DNA of 46,017 bases, taken from assembly GCF_902499135.1 (NCBI RefSeq), contig NZ_CABVPR010000045.1, positions 1 through 46,017 on the forward strand. Direction: 5' to 3'. Of this stretch, positions 7,987 to 19,026 are shown in pieces. Position 1 is the stretch's first letter. Each line of letters begins with the position of its first letter. The notes below the pieces were generated by a model. It worked only from the letters and a program-made list of their open reading frames with translations. It ran no database searches and had not been told where the DNA came from. The position numbers were made by a program, and so were the translations under genes. This DNA is from Burkholderia dolosa (GTDB lineage Bacteria; Pseudomonadota; Gammaproteobacteria; Burkholderiales; Burkholderiaceae).

Positions 7987-8795
7987 CTCCTAGCACGCGC
8001 GACGACACCGTGCTGAGCCCGGCACGCCCCGCGCCTGCGCGCGCGGCGGCAGCCGATCCCGATCGCACCGTGGCCGACTGCGTCGGCCGCCTCGACATCG
8101 ACCGCCTGCGCAGCGACTACACGCGCCAGGGGTCGTTTCTGTATCTCGACACGTTTCTGCCGCCCGACGCGCACGCGAAGCTCGCCGCCGCCGCGCGCGC
8201 GATGCAGCCGAGCCTGAACCGCAATTACCTGCCCGGCCACAAGCAGGGCGGCAGCGTGAGCCGGCACACGATCGACGAACAGGCGCCGTACATCGCCGAG
8301 CTGTACCGCTCGAAAGCGCTGATCGGCTTCCTCGAGAAGATCACCGGCGACAAGCTGATGCCGTCGCCGGACGACGATCCGCACGCCTATGCGCTGTATT
8401 ACTACACGAAGCCCGGCGACCACATCGGCTGGCATTACGACACGTCGTACTACGACGGCCGCCGCTACACGCTGCTGATCGGCGTGATCGACGAATCGTC
8501 GTGCCGCCTCGACTACGAGCTGCATACGCGCAACCCCGACGTGCCGGACGAGCCGGGCTCCGTGCAGATCGCCGACGGCGGCATCGTGCTGTTCGACGGC
8601 GACAAGCTGCGCCATCGGATCACGCCGCTCGGCCACAACGAAACCCGCGTGTCGCTCACGTTCGAATACGTGACGAACCCCGGCATGCGGCCGTGGAAGC
8701 GCTTCATCTCGAACATGAAGGACGCGATCGCGTATTTCGGCTTCCGCCAGGTCTTCAAGCAGCTGGCGTCGCGGCGCACGACGGCGGGGTCATGA
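7983..8795 (+). CDS. 2-oxoglutarate/Fe(II)-dependent oxygenase
   Basis: A 270-residue protein, translationally coupled (ATGA) to the genes on both sides. The jelly-roll iron site is visible as H151-Y-D153 (IGWHYDTSYYDG) and H211 (DKLRHRI), with R222 (NETRVSLTFEY) placed to bind 2-oxoglutarate. The surrounding LFDGDKLRHRITPLG is typical of prolyl-hydroxylase-like oxygenases. Such enzymes hydroxylate an unactivated carbon using O2 and 2-oxoglutarate. In this operon possible targets are the AEP headgroup (giving a 1-hydroxy-AEP) or the lipid part. PhnY-type oxygenases act on AEP in catabolism, but with AepX/AepY present the pathway here is biosynthetic. The target remains inference. Confidence 0.8.
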   Translation: MTPSTRDDTVLSPARPAPARAAAADPDRTVADCVGRLDIDRLRSDYTRQGSFLYLDTFLPPDAHAKLAAAARAMQPSLNRNYLPGHKQGGSVSRHTIDEQAPYIAELYRSKALIGFLEKITGDKLMPSPDDDPHAYALYYYTKPGDHIGWHYDTSYYDGRRYTLLIGVIDESSCRLDYELHTRNPDVPDEPGSVQIADGGIVLFDGDKLRHRITPLGHNETRVSLTFEYVTNPGMRPWKRFISNMKDAIAYFGFRQVFKQLASRRTTAGS

Positions 8796-9793
8796 CGCGC
8801 GCCGGCCTGATCCTGCTGTCTCTCGGGATGGCGCTGTTCGTCGCGCTGCTCGCGTGGCAAGGCGTCGGCGCAGTCACGTCCACGCTGCTCGCGGCCGGCT
8901 GGGGGCTCGCGCTGGTCGCGGCGTTCCACGTCGTGCCGCTCGCGATCGACGCGGTCGCGATCTCGGTGATGTTCCGCTCCGGCCAGCCGGGCGCCGATCT
9001 CGGCAACGCGGTGCGCGCGCGCTGGGTCGGCGAGTCGGTGAACAGCCTGCTGCCCGCCGGCCAGATCGGCGGGCCGGTGCTGATGGTGCGGCACCTCGCG
9101 CAGCGCGGCACGCGGATGGCCGATGCGGCCGCCGCGATCACCGTCAGCACGACGATGCAGGCGCTCGCGCAAATGGCGTTCGCGCTGATCGGCATCGCCG
9201 CATTCAGCGTCTATGCGACGCACGACTCGGTCGCTCATCTTCGTACGCCCGCGCTGATCGCCACGGGCGTGCTCGGCGCGCTCGCCGTGCTGTTCTATGC
9301 GGCGCAGCGGCGCGGGCTGTTCGGGCGCGGCATGCGTCTCGCATCGAAGCTGCTCGGCCCGCGCGACTGGTCGTCGCTCGCGACCCGCGCGGACGCGATC
9401 GACGGCGCGGTCGGCGCGCTGTACCGCGATCGCGCGAAGGTCGCGAAGACCTTCGCGCTGAGTCTCGTCGGCTGGATCGCCGGCACCGCCGAAGTGTGGC
9501 TCGCGCTGCACTTCCTCGGTCATCCGGTGAGCTGGCTCGACGCGCTGCTGCTCGAAAGCGTCGGCCAGGCGATCCGCGGTGCGGCCTTCGCGATCCCGGG
9601 CTCGCTCGGCGCGCAGGAAGGCGGCTACCTGCTGCTCGCGCCGCTCGTCGGCCTGCCGCCCGACGCGGCGCTCGCGCTGTCGCTCGCGAAGCGCGCGCGC
9701 GAGCTCGCGCTCGGCCTGCCGGGCCTGCTCTATCTGCATTTCACGGAAAGAAACTGGCAGCGGCGCCGTGCGCCGCAGCCGCTCGCCGACTGA
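8792..9793 (+). CDS. Flippase-like integral membrane protein (lysylphosphatidylglycerol synthase TM-region type)
   Basis: A 333-residue polytopic protein with about eight hydrophobic segments, starting ATG at 8792 in an ATGA overlap with the oxygenase gene. Typical blocks of the UPF0104 / LPG-synthase transmembrane family are ARWVGESVNSLLPAGQIGG, AAAAITVSTTMQALAQMAF and ESVGQAIRGAAFAIPGSLG followed by AQEGGYLLLAPLVGLP. This fold includes the flippase half of MprF and the HpnL-type hopanoid transporters. There is no soluble aminoacyltransferase domain, so only transport or membrane functions are expected. In context it could move the AEP-containing lipid across the inner membrane, which is inference. 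A 42-bp gap and a new ribosome binding site separate it from the next gene. Confidence 0.8.
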   Translation: MTRAGLILLSLGMALFVALLAWQGVGAVTSTLLAAGWGLALVAAFHVVPLAIDAVAISVMFRSGQPGADLGNAVRARWVGESVNSLLPAGQIGGPVLMVRHLAQRGTRMADAAAAITVSTTMQALAQMAFALIGIAAFSVYATHDSVAHLRTPALIATGVLGALAVLFYAAQRRGLFGRGMRLASKLLGPRDWSSLATRADAIDGAVGALYRDRAKVAKTFALSLVGWIAGTAEVWLALHFLGHPVSWLDALLLESVGQAIRGAAFAIPGSLGAQEGGYLLLAPLVGLPPDAALALSLAKRARELALGLPGLLYLHFTERNWQRRRAPQPLAD

Positions 9794-9835
9794 TCGTCCA
9801 GCAAACGATCGAAAGGCTTTTTGGTTGGAGAACCC

Positions 9836-10603
9836 ATGCGAGCCATCATCCTTGCGGCAGGCCTCGGCTTGCGCCTGCAACAACCGCCTGAAGCGCAATA
9901 CCCGAAGTGCCTGCTGCGCTTCGACGACGTGTCGCTGCTCGAGCGCCACCTGCGCGCGCTCGACGCGGCCGGCGTCGACGAGATCGTGCTGGCGCTCGGC
10001 TTCCAGTCCGACAAGGTCGTGCAGGAACTCGCGCGCCTCGGCCGCACGGCCGAGATCGTGCTGAACGAGCGCTACGATCTCGGCAGCGTGCTGACCGTGC
10101 ACACCGTCGCCGATGCGATGACGCGCGGCGGCGACGTGCTGCTGATGGACGCCGACGTGCTGTACGACGAGCGCATCCTGCACGCGCTCGTCGCCGATCC
10201 CGACCGGCCGGTGGACCGCGTGCTGATCGACCGCGACTTCGAGGCGGGCGACGAGCCCGTCAAGCTGTGCGTGAAGAACGGCGTGCCGGTCGAGCTGCGC
10301 AAGCAACTCGCGGTCGGCCTCGACTACGACACGATCGGCGAGTCGGTCGGCTTCTTCCGCTTCACCGAGAGCACTGCGCGCCGCCTCGCGACGATCGTCG
10401 CGGGCTACGTCGACAGCGGCCGCGCGAACATGCCGCACGAAGAAGCCGTGCGCGACCTGCTGCTCGAGGGCGGCCGCACGTTCGACATCGCCGACGTGAC
10501 CGGCGCGCCGTGGATCGAAATCGATTTCCCCACCGACGTCGCGCGCGCCGCGCAAGACGTCCTTCCCCTGATTCAACGCACTACCGCGGGAGCCGCACGA
10601 TGA
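9836..10603 (+). CDS. Stand-alone nucleotidyltransferase (sugar-phosphate / phosphocholine cytidylyltransferase type)
   Basis: A 255-residue NTP-transferase with TTGGAG 5 bases before the ATG at 9836. The signature loop is [20 protein letters not shown], with Lys following the Pro as in LicC-like and sugar-nucleotide pyrophosphorylases. [13 protein letters not shown] supplies the metal-binding Asp region, and [12 protein letters not shown] closes the fold. It should join a nucleotide to a phosphate- or phosphonate-bearing substrate with release of pyrophosphate. A second nucleotidyltransferase domain is fused to the next gene product, so one may act on AEP and the other on a modified AEP or another alcohol phosphate; the sequence does not tell which. 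It overlaps aepX by ATGA. Confidence 0.8.
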   Translation: MRAIILAAGLGLRLQQPPEAQYPKCLLRFDDVSLLERHLRALDAAGVDEIVLALGFQSDKVVQELARLGRTAEIVLNERYDLGSVLTVHTVADAMTRGGDVLLMDADVLYDERILHALVADPDRPVDRVLIDRDFEAGDEPVKLCVKNGVPVELRKQLAVGLDYDTIGESVGFFRFTESTARRLATIVAGYVDSGRANMPHEEAVRDLLLEGGRTFDIADVTGAPWIEIDFPTDVARAAQDVLPLIQRTTAGAAR

Positions 10604-12284
10604 ATGCACGCGAACCCAATTTCACCGAATCGCGCAGCGCACGCCTGCGCCGGATGCTCGTCAGCAACGAACTCGAATTCCTGATGGAAGCGCACAACGG
10701 CCTGTCCGCGCGGATCGTCCGCGAGGCCGGCTTCAAGGGGATCTGGGCATCGGGCCTCGCGATCTCCGCGCAGTTCGGCGTGCGCGACAACAACGAGGCC
10801 AGCTGGACGCAGGTCGTCGACGTGCTCGAGTTCATGGCCGACGCGAGCGATCTGCCGATCCTGCTCGACGGCGACACCGGCTACGGCAACTTCAACAACG
10901 TGCGCCGCCTCGTGAAGAAGCTCGAGCAGCGCGGCATCGCGGGCGTGTGCATCGAGGACAAGCAGTTCCCGAAGACGAACAGCTTCATCGACGGCGAGCG
11001 CCAGCCGCTCGCGGAGATCGACGAGTTCTGCGGCAAGATCAAGGCCGGCAAGGATTCGCAGAGCGACCCGGACTTCTCGATCGTCGCGCGCGTCGAGGCG
11101 CTGATCGCCGGCTGGGGGATGGACGAGGCGCTGCGCCGCGCGAACGCGTACGCGGAAGCCGGCGCCGACGCGATCCTGATCCACAGCAAGCTGTCGCGTC
11201 CCGACGAAATCCTGCAGTTCGCGCGCGAATGGAGCGGCAAGGCACCGCTCGTGATCGTGCCGACCAAGTACTACAGCACGCCGACCGACGTGTTCCGCCA
11301 GGCCGGCATCAGCACCGTGATCTGGGCGAACCATCTGATCCGCGCATCGGCGTCCGCGATGCAGGCCGTCGCGCGCGAGATCCACGAAAGCGAAACGCTG
11401 ATCAACGTCGAGGATCGCGTCGCGTCGGTCAACGAGATCTTCCGGCTGCAGGACGCCGACGAATATTCGGCGGCCGAGCGCATCTACCTGTCGTCGTCGT
11501 CGCGCGCGTCGAACGCGGCGATCGTGCTCGCCGCGAGCCGCGGCAACGGGCTCGAGGCCGTCACCGAAGACAAGCCGAAGGTGATGCTGCCGGTCGCCGG
11601 CAAGCCGCTGCTGCGCTGGCTCGTCGACGGCTTCAAGAAGCACGGCGTGAACGACATCACGGTCGTCGGCGGCTATCGCGCCGACGCGATCGACACGTCG
11701 GGCATCAAGCTCGTCGTGAACGAGCGCCACGCGGAAACAGGCGAACTCGCATCGCTCGCGTGCGCGGCCGAGCGCCTGACCGGCGACACGGTGATCTCGT
11801 ACGGCGACCTGCTGTTCCGCAGCTACATCCTGCGCGACCTCGCGGAGAGCGAGGCCGAGTTCAGCGTCGTCGTCGATTCGTCGCTGACCGAGCCGTCGAA
11901 CCAGAGCGTGCGCGACTTCGCGTTCTGCTCGGCTGCCGACGATCGCGGGCTGTTCGGCCACAAGGTGCTGCTCGAACGCGTGTCGAGCGATGCCGCAGAA
12001 CGCACGCCGCACGGCCGCTGGATCGGGCTGCTGAACGTGCGCGGCGCGGGCGTCGAACGCCTGAAGGCGATGCTCGCGACGCTGCAGGCGCGCGACGATT
12101 TCGACACGCTCGACATCCCCGCGCTGCTGAACGAACTGATCGCCGCCGGCGAGAAGATCGAAGTGCAGTACGTGCACGGCCACTGGCGCGGCGTGAACGA
12201 TCTCGAGGACTTCCGCCGCGCGGGCGACTTCGCGCACGGCCAGACGCCGCTGTCCGAGCCGGGCGCCGGCAACGGGGGCGCGCA

Positions 12285-12288
<4 letters not shown>
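10600..12288 (+). CDS. aepX: Phosphoenolpyruvate mutase fused to a PntC-like cytidylyltransferase
   Basis: A 562-residue two-domain protein. Residues ~15-290 are PEP mutase, which rearranges PEP to phosphonopyruvate, the C-P bond-forming step. The diagnostic gating loop [10 protein letters not shown] is at 119-128 and the metal site [10 protein letters not shown] at 88-97. The loop distinguishes it from isocitrate-lyase-like C-C lyases. Residues ~305-550 are a nucleotidyltransferase with [10 protein letters not shown] (310-319), [16 protein letters not shown] and [13 protein letters not shown]. This fusion is known from phosphonate clusters, where the second domain (PntC) makes CMP-AEP. The atypical AASRG in place of AAGxG is worth noting. 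Overlaps of 4 bp with both neighbours indicate translational coupling. Mutase activity is well supported; the nucleotide and substrate of the second domain are inferred. Confidence 0.93.
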
Positions 12289-15735
<3,447 letters not shown>

Positions 15736-15785
15736 CCGACACGGTGCGGCTCGACATCCGTGCGTGCGGCACGCGCAGCCGGCGA

Positions 15786-16058
15786 TCAAAGCGCCGTTTC
15801 GACGATCGTCCGGTCGTGAATCGCGCGCTCGACGAGCCGCTCGTCGCCGACCTTGCGAATCGCGTCGTCGAGCAGCCCTTCCGGCTGCTCGGTCGCGACC
15901 TTCAGCAGCCCCGACAGCCCGCGCGCGTCGAGCACCACGAGCGTCTCCATGGAATCCGCGCGGCTGACCAGCACGCGGCGCCACGCCGGGCCCGCGCCGA
16001 AGCTCGCGCACAGTGAAATCGTGTCGTTGCCGAGCGGATAGTCGAAGTTCTTGATCAT
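15786..16058 (-). CDS. Small conserved-looking hypothetical protein
   Basis: A 90-residue protein starting at the ATG at 16058 (MIKNFDYPLGNDTISLCASF). It is free of the Arg/Ala-rich bias seen in spurious frames of this GC-rich DNA. Middle and end read VLVSRADSMETLVVLDARG and VGDERLVERAIHDRTIVETAL. It has no signal peptide, membrane segment or familiar motif, and no clear ribosome binding site. It converges with the iminopeptidase gene with a 50-bp gap. Function unknown. Confidence 0.6.
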   Translation of the reverse strand: MIKNFDYPLGNDTISLCASFGAGPAWRRVLVSRADSMETLVVLDARGLSGLLKVATEQPEGLLDDAIRKVGDERLVERAIHDRTIVETAL

Positions 16059-16511
16059 GATGTGCCGCCGTTGCAATGGACTGGCGACGCGCGACGGCGC
16101 GGCGCCGTGACGTCGACGCACCCGCGCGTGCCGCCGGGACGGGCCGCGATCGGGCCCGGCTACCGACATCGTCATGCTAGGCCTGCAGTATTAACGAAGA
16201 CTTAAACGGCGCGCGCCGCTTGCCGGCGGGCGTGATCGCGCATCGGGCGGTCGATCTGCGCGCTCGGTCGTTTGATCGCGATACGGCAGTCGCCGGGCAG
16301 CCCGATCGCATCGCAAGCGCTGCCGGCGCGTGGCCGCAACGAACGGCGCGGTCGCCGGAAGCGATTGGCGCCGCCGTGGCCGCAACATCGCGGCCACGGC
16401 GGCGCCGACTACATCGACATTGCCGGTCGCCGAACCGGCACCGCGACGTACGCGGCACCGCGTTGCTCGCCGTCACGTCGGTTTCCCTTCAGCCGACGAG
16501 CGATTGCGCGC
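16059..16511. other. Intergenic region between a small hypothetical gene and the fimbrial operon
   Basis: About 450 bp with no convincing gene; open frames on both strands are Arg/Ala-rich. Its main feature is the long perfect inverted repeat at 16367-16406. The left part should contain the promoter of the small hypothetical gene, which I could not define. Confidence 0.5.
16367..16406. repeat. Perfect 17-bp inverted repeat (strong hairpin)
   Basis: GGCGCCGCCGTGGCCGC (16367-16383) and its exact complement (16390-16406) flank a 6-base loop AACATC. It lies about 105 bp past the stop of the last fimbrial gene, on that gene's transcript. No T-tract follows in either direction, so it is either an atypical terminator, an mRNA-stabilising structure or a protein-binding site. 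Confidence 0.85.
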
Positions 16512-17417
16512 TCAGATATAGACGAGGTCGAACGTCGCCTGACCGTCCAGCTTTTCGGCCGTACCCGTACCGAGCTCGCTCGCCGAGTTCAGCATTGCGC
16601 GCACCTTGATCGGGAACGTGAAGTTCGTCCCGTTGATCGCGTGCGCGACGCCGCCGCCGACCACCGGCACGGTCGACAGCGCGTTGCCGATGTTGAACGC
16701 ATTCACGGCCGAATACTTGAAGTTCTTCGCGATATACAAGCCGGTATCGCTGTCGAACGAGCCGAGCATCCCGCTACGCGTGATCCACAGCCCATGCGAT
16801 GCGTTGAGGCCCGGCACCATGCCGGCGATCGTCTTGTATGCGGAATCGGCGATGCCGCCGACCGCCGGCATCCAGTCGCTCAGCGACACGCCGGTCGTGA
16901 CCGCCATGTTGGTGATCGCGCCGAGGCCGCCGCTCGTCGAACCCGTGACCTTCGCCGCGCCGAGCTGCATCGAGTACGCGCCGATCTTCGCGCCCTTGGT
17001 CGTCTTGCCGAGGCCGAACAGCTGATCGTTCCAGCCCATGATGCCGCCGCCCTCGTTCGCGAGGTTCGGCACCAGCCAGCTCATCACCGTGTCCTTCGCG
17101 TTCGTCAGCACGCCGCGACTGACCTGCGTGCCGTTGCGGTTGTCGGTGACCTTGAACGCGATGAACGACGGCGACGTGCACGAGATTCGCAGCGACGTCT
17201 TTTTCTCGCCGACCTTGGTGAAATCCGCGCGGGGCGACACCTGGCCGAAATCGATCGTATCGCCGCCCTCGAACGTCGGCGTGCAGGCCGGCGGAACGAT
17301 CGTGCCGGTGACCTTCAGCACCGCGGACGACTGCGCGAACGCATGCGGCGCAGCGCCCATCATCGCGACACCGATCGCGATCGCGCCAAGAGCCGGGTTC
17401 AACTTGATTCGATTCAT
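16512..17417 (-). CDS. DUF1120 fimbrial-type secreted protein
   Basis: A 301-residue secreted protein with AGGAGA 7 bases before the ATG at 17417. The signal peptide is residues 1-~28 (ends PHAFAQ). The DUF1120 pattern is clear: AVLKVTGTIVPPACTPTFEG with DTIDFGQVSP, then SLRISCTSPSFIAFKV, FGLGKTTKGAKIGAYSMQL, and a C-terminal IKVRAMLNSASEL ending TFDLVYI. Two cysteines in the N-terminal part could form the pilin-type disulfide, and the alternating C-terminal strand fits donor-strand assembly. DUF1120 proteins accompany chaperone-usher loci and are taken as structural subunits or tip proteins. At about 300 residues it is larger than classical major pilins. It is last in the operon after a 153-bp AT-rich gap and may have its own promoter. 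Confidence 0.82.
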   Translation of the reverse strand: MNRIKLNPALGAIAIGVAMMGAAPHAFAQSSAVLKVTGTIVPPACTPTFEGGDTIDFGQVSPRADFTKVGEKKTSLRISCTSPSFIAFKVTDNRNGTQVSRGVLTNAKDTVMSWLVPNLANEGGGIMGWNDQLFGLGKTTKGAKIGAYSMQLGAAKVTGSTSGGLGAITNMAVTTGVSLSDWMPAVGGIADSAYKTIAGMVPGLNASHGLWITRSGMLGSFDSDTGLYIAKNFKYSAVNAFNIGNALSTVPVVGGGVAHAINGTNFTFPIKVRAMLNSASELGTGTAEKLDGQATFDLVYI

Positions 17418-17485
17418 GACTGCTCTCCTGTTGTATAGGCAGATTGCTTAATAAATATCCGATATGGAATGACCCAAAATCGGAC

Positions 17486-17535
17486 GGAACAAATTCTATT
17501 TTTCAGTGATCCGAATTTATATAGAACAAGTTCTA
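17486..17535. promoter_or_regulatory. Paired operator-like sites upstream of the DUF1120 gene
   Basis: GAACAAATTCTA (17487-17498) and GAACAAGTTCTA (17524-17535) are near-identical, 37 bp apart, in an AT-rich gap. The second copy lies in a perfect dyad TAGAAC-AA-GTTCTA (17522-17535). Placement 70-120 bp upstream of the DUF1120 start codon suggests binding sites for a regulator, which is inference. Confidence 0.4.
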
Positions 17536-17570
17536 AATTCGACGCCGATCACCGGGCGAACTTCCAAAAG

Positions 17571-18419
17571 TCAGCGCGATGCCGCGCCGCTCGGTGCGAC
17601 ACTCGCATCGCGGCCGTCCGTCGGCGTTTCGATCCGCGCGTCGTAGAGATCGGCCATATAGCCGTAGCTGGTCGCAGGCTGAAAGCGGATCGACGTCGCG
17701 CCCGGGAAGAGCTTCAGCATCTCCTCGACCTCGGCCTTCGTCTCGGCCGTCACGTCGGCATTCTTCTGCGCCGGCTTGCGCGGCGCACCTTTTCGCTTGT
17801 CGTCCTTCGGCATCATCACGTACGTCGACTGACCGGGCAGCATGTAGGTGTTCGGCAAGTACGCCTGCTTTTTCATCGGAAGCACCTCGACGGTCGCGCC
17901 CAGGCGCACGACGTACGGGCTCGCATTCACGACCCGCAACTTGCCGTCGACGGCTTCCCACTTCAGCAGCTTCCACGGTTCGCGATTCACCGCGAGCCCC
18001 TTCGGATGAATGATCACCGGCAGGTTCTGACGGACGCGAATCGCGACGACGCTCGCGTCCGGATCCTTGCGCTCGCCGATGCTGTCGAACACCACGCGCG
18101 CGAGCCGCTCGGTCTTCAGCGGCGTCTTGTTCGTCAGGATGAAACGCACGAGCTGCGTCTGGCCGGGATCGACGCGTGCGACGGGCGGCGTCACGGTGAA
18201 CAGCTTCTCCTGATCGTCGGGCACGTGTTCGATGATCGTGTACAGCAGCGCCGACTTGTCGTCGGTGTTCCGGACTTTCATCGTCGCCTCCCCGACCGCC
18301 TCGTCGATCAGAACGACGGACGTTTCGGGAACCATGCCGGCCGCGTGCGCGGACGCGCCCGTACCGACGGTCAGAAAGAGCGGCAGCAGTGCCGACAGCA
18401 AACGTGAAAGACGAGACAT
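17571..18419 (-). CDS. Periplasmic fimbrial chaperone
   Basis: A 282-residue PapD-type chaperone. The ATG at 18419 has GGAG 6 bases upstream, preferred over the ATG at 18431. A signal peptide (residues 1-~26, ending AHA-A) precedes two immunoglobulin-like domains. Domain 1 has EATMKVRNTDDKSALLY and FTVTPPVARVDPGQTQLVRF; domain 2 has LRVVNASPYVVRLGATVEVL and AYLPNTYMLPGQSTYVMMP. Such chaperones hold subunits by donor-strand complementation and deliver them to the usher. By eye, the two anchor residues of PapD (Arg8, Lys112) are not conserved. A Lys-rich insertion (DDKRKGAPRKPAQKN) lies in the second domain. It sits between the minor subunit and DUF1120 genes. Confidence 0.85.
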   Translation of the reverse strand: MSRLSRLLSALLPLFLTVGTGASAHAAGMVPETSVVLIDEAVGEATMKVRNTDDKSALLYTIIEHVPDDQEKLFTVTPPVARVDPGQTQLVRFILTNKTPLKTERLARVVFDSIGERKDPDASVVAIRVRQNLPVIIHPKGLAVNREPWKLLKWEAVDGKLRVVNASPYVVRLGATVEVLPMKKQAYLPNTYMLPGQSTYVMMPKDDKRKGAPRKPAQKNADVTAETKAEVEEMLKLFPGATSIRFQPATSYGYMADLYDARIETPTDGRDASVAPSGAASR

Positions 18420-18464
18420 GAGTAACTCCATACGGTTAAGGAAGGCGAATTGAACGGAATGCGC

Positions 18465-19016
18465 TCACGGCGCGGCAACGACACTGAAGCGAGGCTCGGA
18501 CGTGACGGTGACCTCGCCGTTCAGCGCCGTCTCGGCCGCCCGGAACGCGTCGATCCGGATCAGCACGTCGAGACGTCTGCCGGCTGCCGGACGGTCGGCG
18601 TCGTACGGCACGAGCGTGTCGCCCGGCCGGAAAGTCTGCGGGACCGGCGCGACCGCCGTCGCGCTGCCGCTTCGCGCGAGGCCCGCGAGCACGTCGCGTC
18701 CGTCGAGCGCGACGCGCGTCACGGTGATCGTGTAATCGGCCACGTTGCCGAGGCGGATGCTGCCGTCCGGCGACGGGATGCCGTCGAAGCGAATGGCCGT
18801 CACGTCGGCCTGCCGGCACTGCACGGCGATCGCGCGATTCGTCGACGCGACCGGACGGCGATCGGCGCCGCGCGCCGCGCCGACCCGGTCACCGAACACC
18901 CGCCCGAAATCGACGTTCGGATCGTTGACGGTGATCGCGCATTGTTCGGCGCGGGCGAGCGTCATGCCGCCCAGCACGAGCGTGGCGGCGATGGCAAAAG
19001 CACGAATCGTGTTCAT
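18465..19016 (-). CDS. Fimbrial minor subunit-like protein
   Basis: A 183-residue secreted protein starting at 19016, 10 bp after the usher stop. Residues 1-~23 are a signal peptide (MNTIRAFAIAATLVLGG, cleaved near ARA-E). The mature start EQCAITVNDPNVDFGRV, a second Cys (AVQCRQADVTAIRF) and the end GEVTVTSEPRFSVVAAP are typical of chaperone-usher subunits. An Arg/Gly-rich loop (GDRVGAARGADRRPV) interrupts the N-terminal part. Whether it is a tip adhesin, adaptor or major pilin cannot be read. The close spacing shows it belongs to the usher operon. Confidence 0.72.
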   Translation of the reverse strand: MNTIRAFAIAATLVLGGMTLARAEQCAITVNDPNVDFGRVFGDRVGAARGADRRPVASTNRAIAVQCRQADVTAIRFDGIPSPDGSIRLGNVADYTITVTRVALDGRDVLAGLARSGSATAVAPVPQTFRPGDTLVPYDADRPAAGRRLDVLIRIDAFRAAETALNGEVTVTSEPRFSVVAAP

Positions 19017-19026
19017 CGGATACTCG

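Noticed and set aside
7014-8795. A 593-codon plus-strand frame leading into the oxygenase
   Set aside because: Only the part from 7983 is protein-like; the upstream part crosses the CDP-alcohol phosphatidyltransferase gene in another frame.
8513-10609. A 698-codon open frame on the minus strand opposite the phosphonate operon
   Set aside because: It is the complement of well-supported plus-strand genes, is rich in Arg, Ala, Asp and His with no domain, and reflects the lack of stop codons in GC-rich DNA.
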